Origin: Candidatus Thorarchaeota archaeon
Lineage (GTDB): Archaea > Asgardarchaeota > Thorarchaeia > Thorarchaeales > Thorarchaeaceae
Assembly (NCBI GenBank): GCA_016840685.1
Contig: JAEORX010000005.1
Span: 1-51,658 of the forward strand
Length of the DNA: 51,658 nt
Direction of reading: 5' to 3'
A model generated the notes under the pieces. That model saw only the letters and a list, made by a program, of their open reading frames with translations. It ran no database searches and was not told where the DNA came from. Position numbers and translations under genes: made by a program. Shown piece by piece: positions 1-8,667 of the stretch. Every line of letters starts with the position of its first letter. The first letter of the stretch is position 1.

Positions 1-282
1 CGCAACATCTTGTCGAGTGAGTTTCATTGCTTCATCAAGTGTCATACCTTTTACCATTTCAGTTGTCATGCTTGTTGTGGCTATTGCTGATCCACACCCG
101 AAGGTCCTAAACTTAGCATCTGTGATGAGATCTCCATCTATTCGGATGTAGACCTCCATGATATCTCCGCATGTTGGGTTTCCAACCTTACCTACTGCAA
201 CATCATCTCCTTCAAGGGTCCCTACATTTCGGGGATTTCGGAAATGATCCAGAACTTTTTCACTATACTTTGTCGATTTCAT
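1..282 (-). CDS. iscU: IscU/NifU-type Fe-S scaffold protein (C-terminus off the window edge)
   Basis: This is the N-terminal 94 residues of an IscU-type scaffold, on which Fe-S clusters are assembled before transfer to client proteins. I translated it from the minus strand. It begins with the family's Y-S-E-K-V-x-D-H-F-x-N-P-R-N-x-G motif. C38 sits in a G-N-P-T-C-G-D motif, with D40 two residues on, and C63 lies in F-G-C-G-S-A; these are the first two cluster-ligand cysteines and the conserved Asp. The third cysteine lies beyond base 1. The ATG is 12 nt downstream of the iscS stop and has a GGTGA Shine-Dalgarno about 5 nt upstream, so it is the last visible gene of the tusA-dsrE-iscS-iscU operon. 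Confidence 0.9.
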   Translation of the reverse strand, partial: MKSTKYSEKVLDHFRNPRNVGTLEGDDVAVGKVGNPTCGDIMEVYIRIDGDLITDAKFRTFGCGSAIATTSMTTEMVKGMTLDEAMKLTRQDVA

Positions 283-294
283 TTTCAATCACCA

Positions 295-1458
295 TCATTT
301 GGATTTGTAAATCGGAGATAGATCTCTTAGTCGTGAAACCACATTTGGCACGGCTTCAAGGACTATATCAATGTCTTCATCTGTGTTGAATCTACCTGTA
401 GTAAGTTGAAGAGAGCCATGCGCCTCTTCATGCAGAAGGCCTGTTGCAATCAATGTGTGCGATGGCTCGAGTGTTTTTGATGTACATGCTGATCCTGTGG
501 ACACTGAAATTCCTAGATCTTTGAATGAGAGCAGGATCGACTCACCCTCTATCCCGTCAAATCTAACGTGGGCATTAGATGCGAGGCGATCTGTGGGATG
601 ACCATTGAGGTGGCTATCAGGAATTTCCTCCAGAATCTGCTTAATCATCCTATCTCGATATCCCTTAAATCGCTTGACTTCTGAGTTCATTTCTTTCTGC
701 ATTATTTCTGTTGCCAGACGCATTCCAACAATACCAGGAACATTCTCACTTCCCGACCTTAGACCCTTCTCCTGACCTCCTCCTATAATCATAGGGTTCA
801 CTCTGTATTTCTTTTGCATGTATAGAACCCCAACACCGCGAGGCCCATAGAGGTCATTTGAGGAGAGTGCCATGAGATTGATATTGTCTTTCTTCACATC
901 AATAGGAAGAAGACCTTCGGCTGCGACTGCATCAGTAAAGAATGCTATACCTCGCTCAGTTGCTAGGTTTCCAATTTCTCTAATTGGCTGAATTGTGCCT
1001 ATCTCATTGCTAGCCATCCCGATAGAAATGAGAATTGTCTTGTCTGTGATTCGACGTTCAATTTTTTGAAGGTCCACCTTACCGAATTGGTCGACTGGCA
1101 CCTTTGAGATTTCAAATCCTTCTCTCTCAAGATACTTGACTATGTTGTGGATTGATATGTGCTCTATCTCGGAAATTATGATGTGATTCCCTTTGTTCTT
1201 GTTTCTGAAAGCATATCCCATTATTCCCAGATTAATTGCCTCTGTTGCTCCTGATGTGAAAATAATCTCATCTTCATCAGCATTGATGAACTTGGCGATC
1301 TCTTTCCGACTCATTTCCAGAGCCTCAGTTGCCACATCACCTACTTGATGCAGAGCTGATGGGTTTCCAAAGGCTTCACTGTAGTATTGTGTCATCCCCT
1401 CCACAACTCTGGGATCGACTGGTTTTGCGCTCTGATAATCGAGATAGACTTGTTTCAT
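295..1458 (-). CDS. iscS: IscS/NifS-family cysteine desulfurase homologue lacking the PLP lysine
   Basis: At 387 residues it has full family length and is the sulfur-donor partner of IscU. Conserved features are H100 (PLP-stacking position), the N-E-I-G motif at 151-154, D176, and the mobile-loop persulfide Cys C325 in S-T-G-S-A-C-T-S. The PLP-binding segment, normally S-G-H-K-x-x-G-P-K-G, reads S-S-N-D-L-Y-G-P-R-G: His is N201 and the Schiff-base Lys is D202. The Gln that normally follows the D-A-x motif is also replaced, by A179. A standard PLP-dependent cysteine desulfurase reaction is therefore unlikely. From memory, Archaeoglobus fulgidus IscS has a comparable Lys-to-Asp change and still forms an IscS-IscU cluster complex. 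The gene lies between dsrE and iscU, so it may accept sulfur from TusA/DsrE. Confidence 0.9.
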   Translation of the reverse strand: MKQVYLDYQSAKPVDPRVVEGMTQYYSEAFGNPSALHQVGDVATEALEMSRKEIAKFINADEDEIIFTSGATEAINLGIMGYAFRNKNKGNHIIISEIEHISIHNIVKYLEREGFEISKVPVDQFGKVDLQKIERRITDKTILISIGMASNEIGTIQPIREIGNLATERGIAFFTDAVAAEGLLPIDVKKDNINLMALSSNDLYGPRGVGVLYMQKKYRVNPMIIGGGQEKGLRSGSENVPGIVGMRLATEIMQKEMNSEVKRFKGYRDRMIKQILEEIPDSHLNGHPTDRLASNAHVRFDGIEGESILLSFKDLGISVSTGSACTSKTLEPSHTLIATGLLHEEAHGSLQLTTGRFNTDEDIDIVLEAVPNVVSRLRDLSPIYKSK

Positions 1459-1476
1459 TTCTCCATCAACCTTGGT

Positions 1477-1830
1477 CTAGAACCACATTGTCGCGTCTGC
1501 TTCCAAGGCAAGGTCATTGAGTGTGGCAGCCCCAACAATCTTTAGGTCGGGATCAAGTTCTACGTTGTCCCATCCGAGCATCTGTTTGGATGCCTCACAG
1601 ACATAGATAGGAATACCCATTTCTATCGTCTGCTTCATTATCTCTTTGAGACTTGGAAAGCTGCCCAACTTGATTTTTTCAGCAGCTCCCGGCTTGAGGA
1701 CCCTCAACGCCTGTCCCAGAAAGTAGACTTTTGCATCAATGTCCATTGCCTTAGCGCTCTGAGCTAGTACCAATGGGGAGTACTGACGTTCGGGGTCGCT
1801 ACTTGTCTGCACATAAAGTATACTACTCAT
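1477..1830 (-). CDS. DsrE-family sulfur-carrier protein
   Basis: A 117-residue single-domain DsrE/DsrF-like protein. The N-terminus has the family's beta-strand followed by a short loop, and C78 (V-C-E-A) sits where the persulfide-carrying cysteine of DsrE/TusD proteins is found. Family members relay sulfane sulfur between TusA-like carriers and downstream acceptors in the cytoplasm. It starts 3 nt after the TusA stop and ends 18 nt before iscS, so co-transcription and probably translational coupling are expected. Whether it passes sulfur to the lysine-less IscS is my inference from gene order. Confidence 0.82.
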   Translation of the reverse strand: MSSILYVQTSSDPERQYSPLVLAQSAKAMDIDAKVYFLGQALRVLKPGAAEKIKLGSFPSLKEIMKQTIEMGIPIYVCEASKQMLGWDNVELDPDLKIVGAATLNDLALEADATMWF

Positions 1831-1833
1831 GTT

Positions 1834-2088
1834 TCATTGCTCCTTCTTTTTAATGAGAAACCTCTGCACACCATCCTCAAGACGTTCGAAGCTCAGGAGA
1901 ATATTCCCTGTTCGTTTCGCGAAACGCTTAATGTCCTCCTCCGCGGCAGGATCATCAGCTATCATCTCAAGTATCTCCCCAGGCTTTAGCCTATCAATTG
2001 CCTCTCTGGTCTGGAACAATGGTTGCGGACAGAATAACCCCACACAGTCCAGTCTCTCAGCTGGCTCCATATCTGACATGGAATTCAC
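1834..2088 (-). CDS. tusA: TusA/SirA-family sulfur-transfer protein
   Basis: This 84-residue protein has the diagnostic C-P-x-P motif (C20-P-Q-P) after a short beta-strand, and the L-K-P-G-E segment typical of TusA. These small cytoplasmic proteins carry persulfide on the CPxP cysteine and hand it to partners. It is the first gene of the minus-strand sulfur operon. A TATA box at 2111-2118 places the transcription start at or next to the ATG, so the mRNA is probably leaderless. An internal ATG at codon 4 is an alternative start. Confidence 0.9.
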   Translation of the reverse strand: MNSMSDMEPAERLDCVGLFCPQPLFQTREAIDRLKPGEILEMIADDPAAEEDIKRFAKRTGNILLSFERLEDGVQRFLIKKKEQ

Positions 2089-2110
2089 AACTAACGATTG
2101 TTAACTTATT

Positions 2111-2118
2111 CTTATAAG
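2111..2118 (-). promoter_or_regulatory. TATA box of the tusA-dsrE-iscS-iscU operon
   Basis: The CTTATAAG element is centred about 26 bp upstream of the tusA ATG at 2088, the normal archaeal TATA-to-start distance. It predicts a leaderless transcript. Confidence 0.6.
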
Positions 2119-2150
2119 TTTGATTATCGAACCTCGTCTATTCGGGCTCG

Positions 2151-2158
2151 TTTAAATC
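2151..2158 (+). promoter_or_regulatory. TATA-like element upstream of the alcohol dehydrogenase gene
   Basis: TTTAAATC lies 45-52 bp before the ATG at 2203, which would give a leader of about 20 nt containing a GGAG Shine-Dalgarno at roughly 2190-2194. Confidence 0.45.
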
Positions 2159-2202
2159 TAAGTTTGCACTTTTGCGTACAGTAGACATCGGAGAGTACAC
2201 TG

Positions 2203-3315
2203 ATGGTGAAGACTAGTAGAGCTGCAGTTGTCCCAAAACCAAGCGCTGATCTGATTATTGAAGAATATGAAGTTCCGGAATTACAGCCTGGAGCTGCTCT
2301 GATGAAGGTGGGCCTTGCTGGGTGCTGTGGGACGGACGTCCACCTTTGGCATGGAAAGCTTGCTGGAGTACCATATCCTCTAATTCTTGGACATGAGGTA
2401 GTGGGAACAATAGAATCCATTGGACCTAGACCTATCGAGGATCTCGATGGGAATGAACTGAAGGTTGGAGACCGTGTGGGATTCCATGATGTGACCGACA
2501 CATGCTTCTCCTGCTACTACTGTTTGATTGCAGATGCTCCCACGAAGTGTCCGAATCGTAAGGTCTATGGAATCACAATGGATTCGACCCAGTTTCCACG
2601 TTTGATCGGTGGGTATGCTGAGTATCTCTATCTCAAACCGGGGACTCATATCATGAAGTTGCCTGATCACGTGAGTTTTGAAGGTGCTAGTGCAGTTGGG
2701 TGCGCCATGCCAACAGCTGTTCACACAGTTCTCAGAAGTCCAATGACCTGGGGCAAACATGTAGCAATTCAGGGGTCTGGGCCTGTTGGACTGATGATTG
2801 CAGTCCTTACAAATGTGAGTGGAGCTGCCTCAGTGACTGTCTTGGATAAGGCAAAGAACCGTCTTGAGATGGCCAAGAAATTCGGTGCCACTGATATACT
2901 AAACATCGGAGATACCACACTGGAGGAACGGAAGGAGAAACTCAGAGAGATCTCAGATGGACATGGTCCAGATATTGTCTATGAAGCTACTGGAAACCCA
3001 AAAGCAATCCCTGAGGGGGTAGAGTTAGTCAGAGACGGTGGAAGCTACACAATCTGTGGTCAATACACAGACCATGGAAGTGTCGAAATCAATCCCCACT
3101 TGATGAACAAGAAACACCTCGATATCAAGACCGTCTGGGGTTCTAGGACTCTCCATGTCTATCGAGGGATTAAGACCGTAGCTGAAAACTATGATCGGTT
3201 CCCATTTGAGGATCTAGTAACCCATCGTTTCTCATTGGATGATGCTCAGAAGGCTTTGGAGGCTCAAGAGAAGCAAGTTTCCCTCAAGGCAGTCATTCAG
3301 CCGCATGGTGATTGA
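2203..3315 (+). CDS. Zinc-dependent alcohol dehydrogenase (MDR superfamily)
   Basis: A 370-residue medium-chain dehydrogenase/reductase that oxidises or reduces an alcohol/carbonyl pair with NAD(P). Catalytic zinc ligands are visible as C42-G-T-D and H64-E65 (G-H-E). A structural zinc lobe is formed by C101, C104, C107 and C116. The Rossmann glycine motif G-S-G-P-V-G lies near residue 191, followed by an acidic residue at the strand end (V-L-D), which favours NAD. The substrate cannot be read from sequence. The downstream peptidase gene follows almost without a gap, suggesting a two-gene operon. Confidence 0.88.
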   Translation: MVKTSRAAVVPKPSADLIIEEYEVPELQPGAALMKVGLAGCCGTDVHLWHGKLAGVPYPLILGHEVVGTIESIGPRPIEDLDGNELKVGDRVGFHDVTDTCFSCYYCLIADAPTKCPNRKVYGITMDSTQFPRLIGGYAEYLYLKPGTHIMKLPDHVSFEGASAVGCAMPTAVHTVLRSPMTWGKHVAIQGSGPVGLMIAVLTNVSGAASVTVLDKAKNRLEMAKKFGATDILNIGDTTLEERKEKLREISDGHGPDIVYEATGNPKAIPEGVELVRDGGSYTICGQYTDHGSVEINPHLMNKKHLDIKTVWGSRTLHVYRGIKTVAENYDRFPFEDLVTHRFSLDDAQKALEAQEKQVSLKAVIQPHGD

Positions 3316-3316
3316 G

Positions 3317-4498
3317 ATGAAGTATGAGATTGAGCGAGCAAAGGCACAGCAGGCATGTGAGATACTCAAAGAACAAGATATTGATGCGTGGCTCATCTGG
3401 GTCCGAGAGACCTCACAAATGGCAGATCCTGTTCTCGAACTCATTTTGGGCGGAGACCTCACCTGGCAATCTGCGCTCATCTTCACAGAGAACGAGAAGA
3501 TTGCGATTGTTGGTAACTTTGACAAAGACGGTGTGAAATCCAAAGGTATCTTCGATACGGTCATTCCTTACACTGCAAGTATCCGTGATGAGCTTATCAA
3601 ACAGCTATCAAGAAAGGATCCCAATAGGATAGCAATCAACTACAGTGTGAATGATGTTGCTGCAGATGGGCTCACTGTCGGTATGCACAAGCTGCTACTT
3701 GACTATCTCAAAAATACTCCGTTCTCTAATCGTCTAATGTCTGCAGAGCACCACATACAAAAACTCCGTGGACGGAAGACTACAGAAGAAGTATCAAGGA
3801 TCCGTATGGCTGTTGAAATAGCTGAGAACATATTCGAGAAGGCCAAGAACTTTGTGAAGGTTGGCATGACTGAAATCGAGATCTATGACTATTTTCACCA
3901 CTGCATGAAGGAATATGATGTCACTAGTGCTTGGGAAGAGGAACACAATCCAGCAGTCGATGCGGGGCCATACAAGCAGTTTGGGCATGCAGGCCCGATA
4001 GAGAACAAGACACTAGCTGGTCACCTTCTCCATTTCGATTTCGGTGTTAAATATCGGGGATACTGCTCGGACATTCAACGGATGTTCTTCTTCGGAAATA
4101 AGAGAGATGTACCAGCAGAGGTACAAGATGCCTTTGAGACCGTCAGGGATGGCATTCAGGCAGCTGCCGATTTTGTAAGACCTGGCGCCGTTGGGTATGA
4201 GGTCGATGCAGTAGCTCGCGACTTTGTAAAGGCTGCAGGCTATGAGGAGTATCAACATGCATTGGGTCATCAGCTAGGTCGACTGGCCCATGATGGTGGA
4301 ACTCTACTCGGACCCAAGTGGGAGCGATACGGGGATAGTCCGATGGGCGTCGTGGAGGTAGGAAATGTCTTCACCCTAGAGTTCTATGTGACAACCGAAC
4401 ACTATGGTCAGGTCAGTCTTGAGGAAGACATCCTGATAACAAGAGAGGGCTGCGAGTTTCTCTCACAACCACAACGAGAACTGATTTGCATCAGCTAG
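3317..4498 (+). CDS. M24-family metallopeptidase (Xaa-Pro peptidase-like)
   Basis: Pita-bread-fold aminopeptidase of the M24 family: an N-terminal creatinase-like domain, then a C-terminal catalytic domain from about residue 150. All five metal ligands of the family can be recognised: D in H-F-D-F-G, D eleven residues later in C-S-D-I-Q-R, H in L-G-H-Q-L-G, E in F-T-L-E-F, and E in L-E-E-D. I chose the ATG at 3317 because a GGTGA Shine-Dalgarno lies just upstream; an in-frame ATG at 3305 would overlap the dehydrogenase. The protein would be 393 residues. The last 8 nt overlap the convergent larE gene. Confidence 0.85.
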   Translation: MKYEIERAKAQQACEILKEQDIDAWLIWVRETSQMADPVLELILGGDLTWQSALIFTENEKIAIVGNFDKDGVKSKGIFDTVIPYTASIRDELIKQLSRKDPNRIAINYSVNDVAADGLTVGMHKLLLDYLKNTPFSNRLMSAEHHIQKLRGRKTTEEVSRIRMAVEIAENIFEKAKNFVKVGMTEIEIYDYFHHCMKEYDVTSAWEEEHNPAVDAGPYKQFGHAGPIENKTLAGHLLHFDFGVKYRGYCSDIQRMFFFGNKRDVPAEVQDAFETVRDGIQAAADFVRPGAVGYEVDAVARDFVKAAGYEEYQHALGHQLGRLAHDGGTLLGPKWERYGDSPMGVVEVGNVFTLEFYVTTEHYGQVSLEEDILITREGCEFLSQPQRELICIS

Positions 4499-5303
4499 AC
4501 AATCCCTCATCCATAGCGCCTGTCCTATATCCCTGCAAATCTAGGGTGACATAGGTGAAACCAGCATCCTTGGCAATGAGATCCAATCGTCTTAGCTTCT
4601 CTGGGTCAAACATCTTAGAAAGCTCTTCAACTCCAACTTCAACACGTACAAGATCACCGTGATACCTGGCTCGGACGCATTGAACCCCAAATATTTGCAT
4701 AACTGCATCCTCAACAGTCGCAACCATATTCAGACGCTCTTGAGATATTTCAGTACCATAGGGGAATCGTGTGGCGAGACACGCCATTGATGGTTTCTCA
4801 GCCATGGAGAGACCATTCTCTCTTGCATATTCACGCACCTCCGCCTTTGAGATTCCCTCCTGAAGGTAGGGGGACTCTACAGCAGCCTCCTCCAAAGCTG
4901 CTAGTCCGGGACGATATCCTTCAGTTTCAGTGGCAGTGGTCCCTTCAATGACTGTGTCGACATCCATCCTCTGAGCATATACTAACCATAGATCTGCTAG
5001 TGCCCGTTTACAAGTATAACATCTATCGACAAGGTTCTCTGAGAGGTTCTGTTCTTCAAGCCATTTGAATGACTCTTCGTGCAAATCAAGTCCTAATTCT
5101 CGAGCTACTTCTCTGGCATCATGAAGTTCTCGTTCAGGTACTGTGGGACTTGTTATGATGATGAGGTTCACACTTGCAGCACACTTCTTTGCGAGATGCG
5201 CAAGCACACTACTGTCGACTCCTCCACTGAACGCTACAAGGACGTTCTTTCCAGATAGACTGGCACATATAGCATCAAACTTGGCTTTGGTACTTTCTCT
5301 CAT
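4491..5303 (-). CDS. larE: LarE-type ATP-dependent sacrificial sulfur transferase (three-cysteine form)
   Basis: 270-residue PP-loop ATPase with the signature S-G-G-V-D-S-S at residues 26-32. LarE proteins activate a pyridinium dinucleotide and insert sulfur during synthesis of the nickel-pincer nucleotide cofactor. This protein has C95-x-x-C98 (C-Y-T-C-K) and C175 (M-A-C-L-A), the three-cysteine pattern associated with [4Fe-4S]-dependent LarE enzymes rather than the self-sacrificing single-cysteine form. No larB, larC or lactate racemase gene is in the window. It follows speA by 6 nt in the same operon. A more general PP-loop sulfur transferase role remains possible. Confidence 0.82.
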   Translation of the reverse strand: MRESTKAKFDAICASLSGKNVLVAFSGGVDSSVLAHLAKKCAASVNLIIITSPTVPERELHDAREVARELGLDLHEESFKWLEEQNLSENLVDRCYTCKRALADLWLVYAQRMDVDTVIEGTTATETEGYRPGLAALEEAAVESPYLQEGISKAEVREYARENGLSMAEKPSMACLATRFPYGTEISQERLNMVATVEDAVMQIFGVQCVRARYHGDLVRVEVGVEELSKMFDPEKLRRLDLIAKDAGFTYVTLDLQGYRTGAMDEGLSS

Positions 5304-5309
5304 GAGCGT

Positions 5310-7160
5310 TCAATCCGACATGTATGGATCCTCATCCACGTCAATATCAGCATATCCCACATCCTTCAGGAGGTCCTCAATTGACTCAGCACCGGTCACC
5401 CATGAAAGTGCCCATTCGCCATGATCCTGAAGCACCAGCTCAACATCAGGTAGGTCTCCAAGCAGATTGTGATCCATCTCTATGGCATCCTGATAGGCAC
5501 CAGCCAGTGCCAACACAAAGCAAGACCCCTTCACATTCTCTAGCTTGCCCACTGGAATTCCATCACCCATTCTGCCATCAGTTGTTGTCAAGAGTCTGTG
5601 GTCCTTGGTGAACCACAACCTGTCTGCCTGAGGTCTATAGAACTGTGCGATCTCCCCATCAGAATCGCAGGTTATGTCCACAAGGCGAACCGTAGTTTCA
5701 GGTTTTACATGAAGATCTTGTACTGGAATGACAGGAAAGTGTTGTTTCACTAAAACATGATCAGCGATGCTGTTGAAGACGCTGAAATTACCTATGACGA
5801 TATGCTCTGGACGCCAGAAATCTCTGACAAGACCATCTATGTCATAGGAGCTCAGATTCAACTCAACAAGCCTCTCACGAACTACAGATTCCAAAATCCC
5901 CGTGATCATTTCATAATCGAAGATGGACCCCATTCCAGAGAGGGTCAACCCGCCATATTGCTTATGGAATCTGTTCCATATCTCTTTGAGCTCACTGAGG
6001 GATGATGCCTTCCTAATTGTTTCTTTTGTTCTCTTCTCATCATCTCTAGTTTCATGAGATGTATATCCTTCCGCAGGGTTTGGAAATATCGATCGGACCT
6101 CTAGAGCCTCAACAATGACCATGGAAAAAAGAGCAGTGACTCCTCGACCAGACTCAATCATTATGTTTGGTGGTGGATATGCATCTGACATTGCGGTGAG
6201 CTGCTCCTGCACCCCAGATACCAAAAATCTGGCATAATCATACATGAAGTCAGAAGGCTGGGAACTGGTGTAGTCAATCGCGAGTCCGCCGCCAAAGTCT
6301 ATGTTCTCCAAATTAGTCAGCCCCATCTCCCTTAGCTCAGCATAAATCTTGGTTAAGAGTCTACCAAATCTCTCAAAGGATTCAACCTCTGTTATCTGTG
6401 AGCCTGCATGTGCTAGTATTGTCTGAACTGAACTGATGAACCCAGTTTCCTTTAGCAAATCAACGACATCTAAGAGATCATGTACACTGAGCCCGAATTT
6501 CGAGTCTCTCCCGGTGGAGTGAGACCAATGTCCCTCCACACTCAAATAGGGTTTGATACGTAGAATGAGATTTGTTTCTTTAGGCTTGAACCTCTGAACA
6601 ATCAGCTGGGTCTCGTGGACCGACTCTATTGATATTGCTATGTTATATCCCTCATTCATACACTGACTGATTAATTCCAAGTATTCAGGGTCTTTTGCTC
6701 CATTGCATATAATCGGTCGTTGCTTCTCACTCTCAATGACCTTCTTAATGAGGAGGAGCTCAGCCTTCGTCCCAGCCTCTAACCCATATTCAGAATCTGA
6801 GCGAATAACAGCTGTGACACAGTCCTTCCGTTGGTTGACCTTAACCGGATAGATTCCAATGAATCTCCCTTTGTAATCAAGTTCATCCATCGCATGTTGG
6901 AATGCTGCCCTCAATTTCTTAATCTGATACGTCACAAGCTGTGGTACCCGGAGTGTGAAAGATGATGCATAACTGGGAGACTCACCATTCATGGTTTTGA
7001 TTCTCTGGATGATTTCATTGAATGTGATAAAATACTCGCCCATCAGTAGACAGAGCTCACCATCCTTTGTTATGTCCAAAAAGTGTAGATCGTTCTTGTT
7101 TACACCATAGACTAGTTTCGAATTGTCCACTGACCAGTTATTCTCCGCCAATGCATTCAC
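5310..7160 (-). CDS. speA: Biosynthetic-type arginine decarboxylase
   Basis: A 616-residue PLP enzyme of the alanine-racemase fold, converting arginine to agmatine, the first step of polyamine synthesis by this route. The PLP lysine is K107 in Y-P-V-K-V-N-Q. Other family blocks are the H-S-x-G-R-D-S-K-F-G-L motif, the H-x-G-S-Q motif near residue 250, the F-G-G-G-L glycine loop that holds the phosphate, and the E-S-G-R motif. Length is slightly below the 658 residues of the E. coli enzyme. Many archaea use other arginine decarboxylase types (pyruvoyl or AdoMetDC-derived), so a bacterial SpeA suggests lateral transfer. It sits directly downstream of two Cache receptors and upstream of larE. 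Confidence 0.93.
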   Translation of the reverse strand: MNALAENNWSVDNSKLVYGVNKNDLHFLDITKDGELCLLMGEYFITFNEIIQRIKTMNGESPSYASSFTLRVPQLVTYQIKKLRAAFQHAMDELDYKGRFIGIYPVKVNQRKDCVTAVIRSDSEYGLEAGTKAELLLIKKVIESEKQRPIICNGAKDPEYLELISQCMNEGYNIAISIESVHETQLIVQRFKPKETNLILRIKPYLSVEGHWSHSTGRDSKFGLSVHDLLDVVDLLKETGFISSVQTILAHAGSQITEVESFERFGRLLTKIYAELREMGLTNLENIDFGGGLAIDYTSSQPSDFMYDYARFLVSGVQEQLTAMSDAYPPPNIMIESGRGVTALFSMVIVEALEVRSIFPNPAEGYTSHETRDDEKRTKETIRKASSLSELKEIWNRFHKQYGGLTLSGMGSIFDYEMITGILESVVRERLVELNLSSYDIDGLVRDFWRPEHIVIGNFSVFNSIADHVLVKQHFPVIPVQDLHVKPETTVRLVDITCDSDGEIAQFYRPQADRLWFTKDHRLLTTTDGRMGDGIPVGKLENVKGSCFVLALAGAYQDAIEMDHNLLGDLPDVELVLQDHGEWALSWVTGAESIEDLLKDVGYADIDVDEDPYMSD

Positions 7161-7189
7161 CTATGTTTTCAATTCTAGATGTAGGGGGT

Positions 7190-8653
7190 CTACTCCTCTT
7201 CTTCACGAATGGAGTCAAGCATTCCTTGGAACGCTCGAGCAAGCTCGCCGATCTCATCATCTTTCGCTATGTATGTCGCATCTACCTGGAGGTCTCCACT
7301 ATCGAGGGGTTGATCCCTAATCCTTGCTGCAGCATTGCGTTGTGCAAGGTCCATTAGATATTGCAATGGCCTTGTAATAGTATTCGAAATGGCAACTGCA
7401 ACAACTCCTGCGATAATAATACCTCCTAAAGTGACAAGTATGATATAGGTTGCAGCCTCAGCGTTCTGATCAGCAATGCGTGCCTCAAGGAGGGGTATGC
7501 TCTCAAGGACCTCCTCTAATGGCACAGATATGACGCATATGTAGTCGCCTTTTCCGACCTGTGTGAACACCAGAATGCTCTCATCTCCAGCACGGGTGTA
7601 TCTCAGGGTGCCTGAAACTCCCTCAGCTACATTTGTGATTTGATCAACATTAGTCTGAGTCAAAGCAGGGGTGAAGTCAGGGTTCACCTCAACATCAAGA
7701 AGGTCAGGAAGTCCAAGAATATAGTCCTCGTCTTCGACCTCTGGATGCGCAACAACGCCTCCATTGGAGTCAACGAGAAAGGCATATCCACTCTCTAGAA
7801 CTTGAACATTGATGACTTTCTCTCTAATGTCTTCTATAGTTATGTCGCCAGAGATGACTGCAAATGGAATGCTATTTCGATACACAACTTTACCAATTGA
7901 GATTAGGAGTACATTGTCAAACTCATCATAATATGGCTCAACGAACACCATATCCCCATTGCCATCCCAGATAGTTTCATACCAATACTCGCCCCTTGGG
8001 TCATAGGGATTTGCCAGTCTTGCTGGATCTGTCAGCTCGCCCAAGATACTACCTGGGTAGTTAATGAAAAGTCCATCATCTGCAAAAGCGATATAGAGCC
8101 ACCTGAAGTCAAGTTGGTTGTGTATCGCCTTGAAGATGAAATCCATATTTGATACACGTCCAAGTTTGTCAGCATTAGTCAACTCATAGTCATCATATGT
8201 TGTCGAGTCGGTATTGGCAACATACCAGCTACTATAGTCCCAAGAAACATTGAGTCCATATTCAGGATCGTAGTGATTATCAGCTGGTGCAGGGGCGACA
8301 GTGTCATCCTCAAAAAAGAGGTCATAGAACACCTCTCTATATGCATAAGTTGATCCAGTGGCAAACAAGGCTTCGAGTTCCTCCGCTGCAGCAGCAATCA
8401 TTCCTTCTGCGCTAGCAAGTTTTTGATTGATTACCAATGCAGTCTTTTGCGCGGTTTCATCCATATTCGTCTGAATCTGTTCCTGCAAGGCTATAGAACT
8501 CTGGTCCCGTGTTGAGTTACCAATCAAGTCCACAAATGTCAATGAAACTAAACCTGTGGCTGCAAGGGACACAAGGGAAATTACAAGGAACGTGAGAATC
8601 ACGTTTGTTCGAAACTTGCCCTTCTTCTTGGTTTGTGCTGTAGATTGTACCAT
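7190..8653 (-). CDS. Membrane Cache-HAMP sensor without an output domain
   Basis: A 487-residue protein: membrane segment about 16-41, extracellular double-Cache domain about 42-395, second membrane segment about 398-421, then a HAMP domain to the C-terminus, ending in an acidic tail. No kinase, cyclase or methyl-accepting domain follows. The distal part of the membrane-distal Cache pocket has E222-x-W224-Y225, Y241-x-D243 and D270. This matches the amino-acid-sensor (dCache_1) pattern R-x-W-Y, Y-x-D, D in spacing, except that the Arg is Glu. It lies between the VWA receptor gene (14 nt) and speA (29 nt). It could act by pairing through HAMP with the VWA receptor; this is inference. Confidence 0.85.
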   Translation of the reverse strand: MVQSTAQTKKKGKFRTNVILTFLVISLVSLAATGLVSLTFVDLIGNSTRDQSSIALQEQIQTNMDETAQKTALVINQKLASAEGMIAAAAEELEALFATGSTYAYREVFYDLFFEDDTVAPAPADNHYDPEYGLNVSWDYSSWYVANTDSTTYDDYELTNADKLGRVSNMDFIFKAIHNQLDFRWLYIAFADDGLFINYPGSILGELTDPARLANPYDPRGEYWYETIWDGNGDMVFVEPYYDEFDNVLLISIGKVVYRNSIPFAVISGDITIEDIREKVINVQVLESGYAFLVDSNGGVVAHPEVEDEDYILGLPDLLDVEVNPDFTPALTQTNVDQITNVAEGVSGTLRYTRAGDESILVFTQVGKGDYICVISVPLEEVLESIPLLEARIADQNAEAATYIILVTLGGIIIAGVVAVAISNTITRPLQYLMDLAQRNAAARIRDQPLDSGDLQVDATYIAKDDEIGELARAFQGMLDSIREEEE

Positions 8654-8667
8654 CGTCTTTTCACCTC

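Noticed and set aside
5143-5611. Plus-strand open frames opposite speA and larE
   Set aside because: They mirror strongly conserved enzymes on the minus strand and have no start signals or recognisable products.
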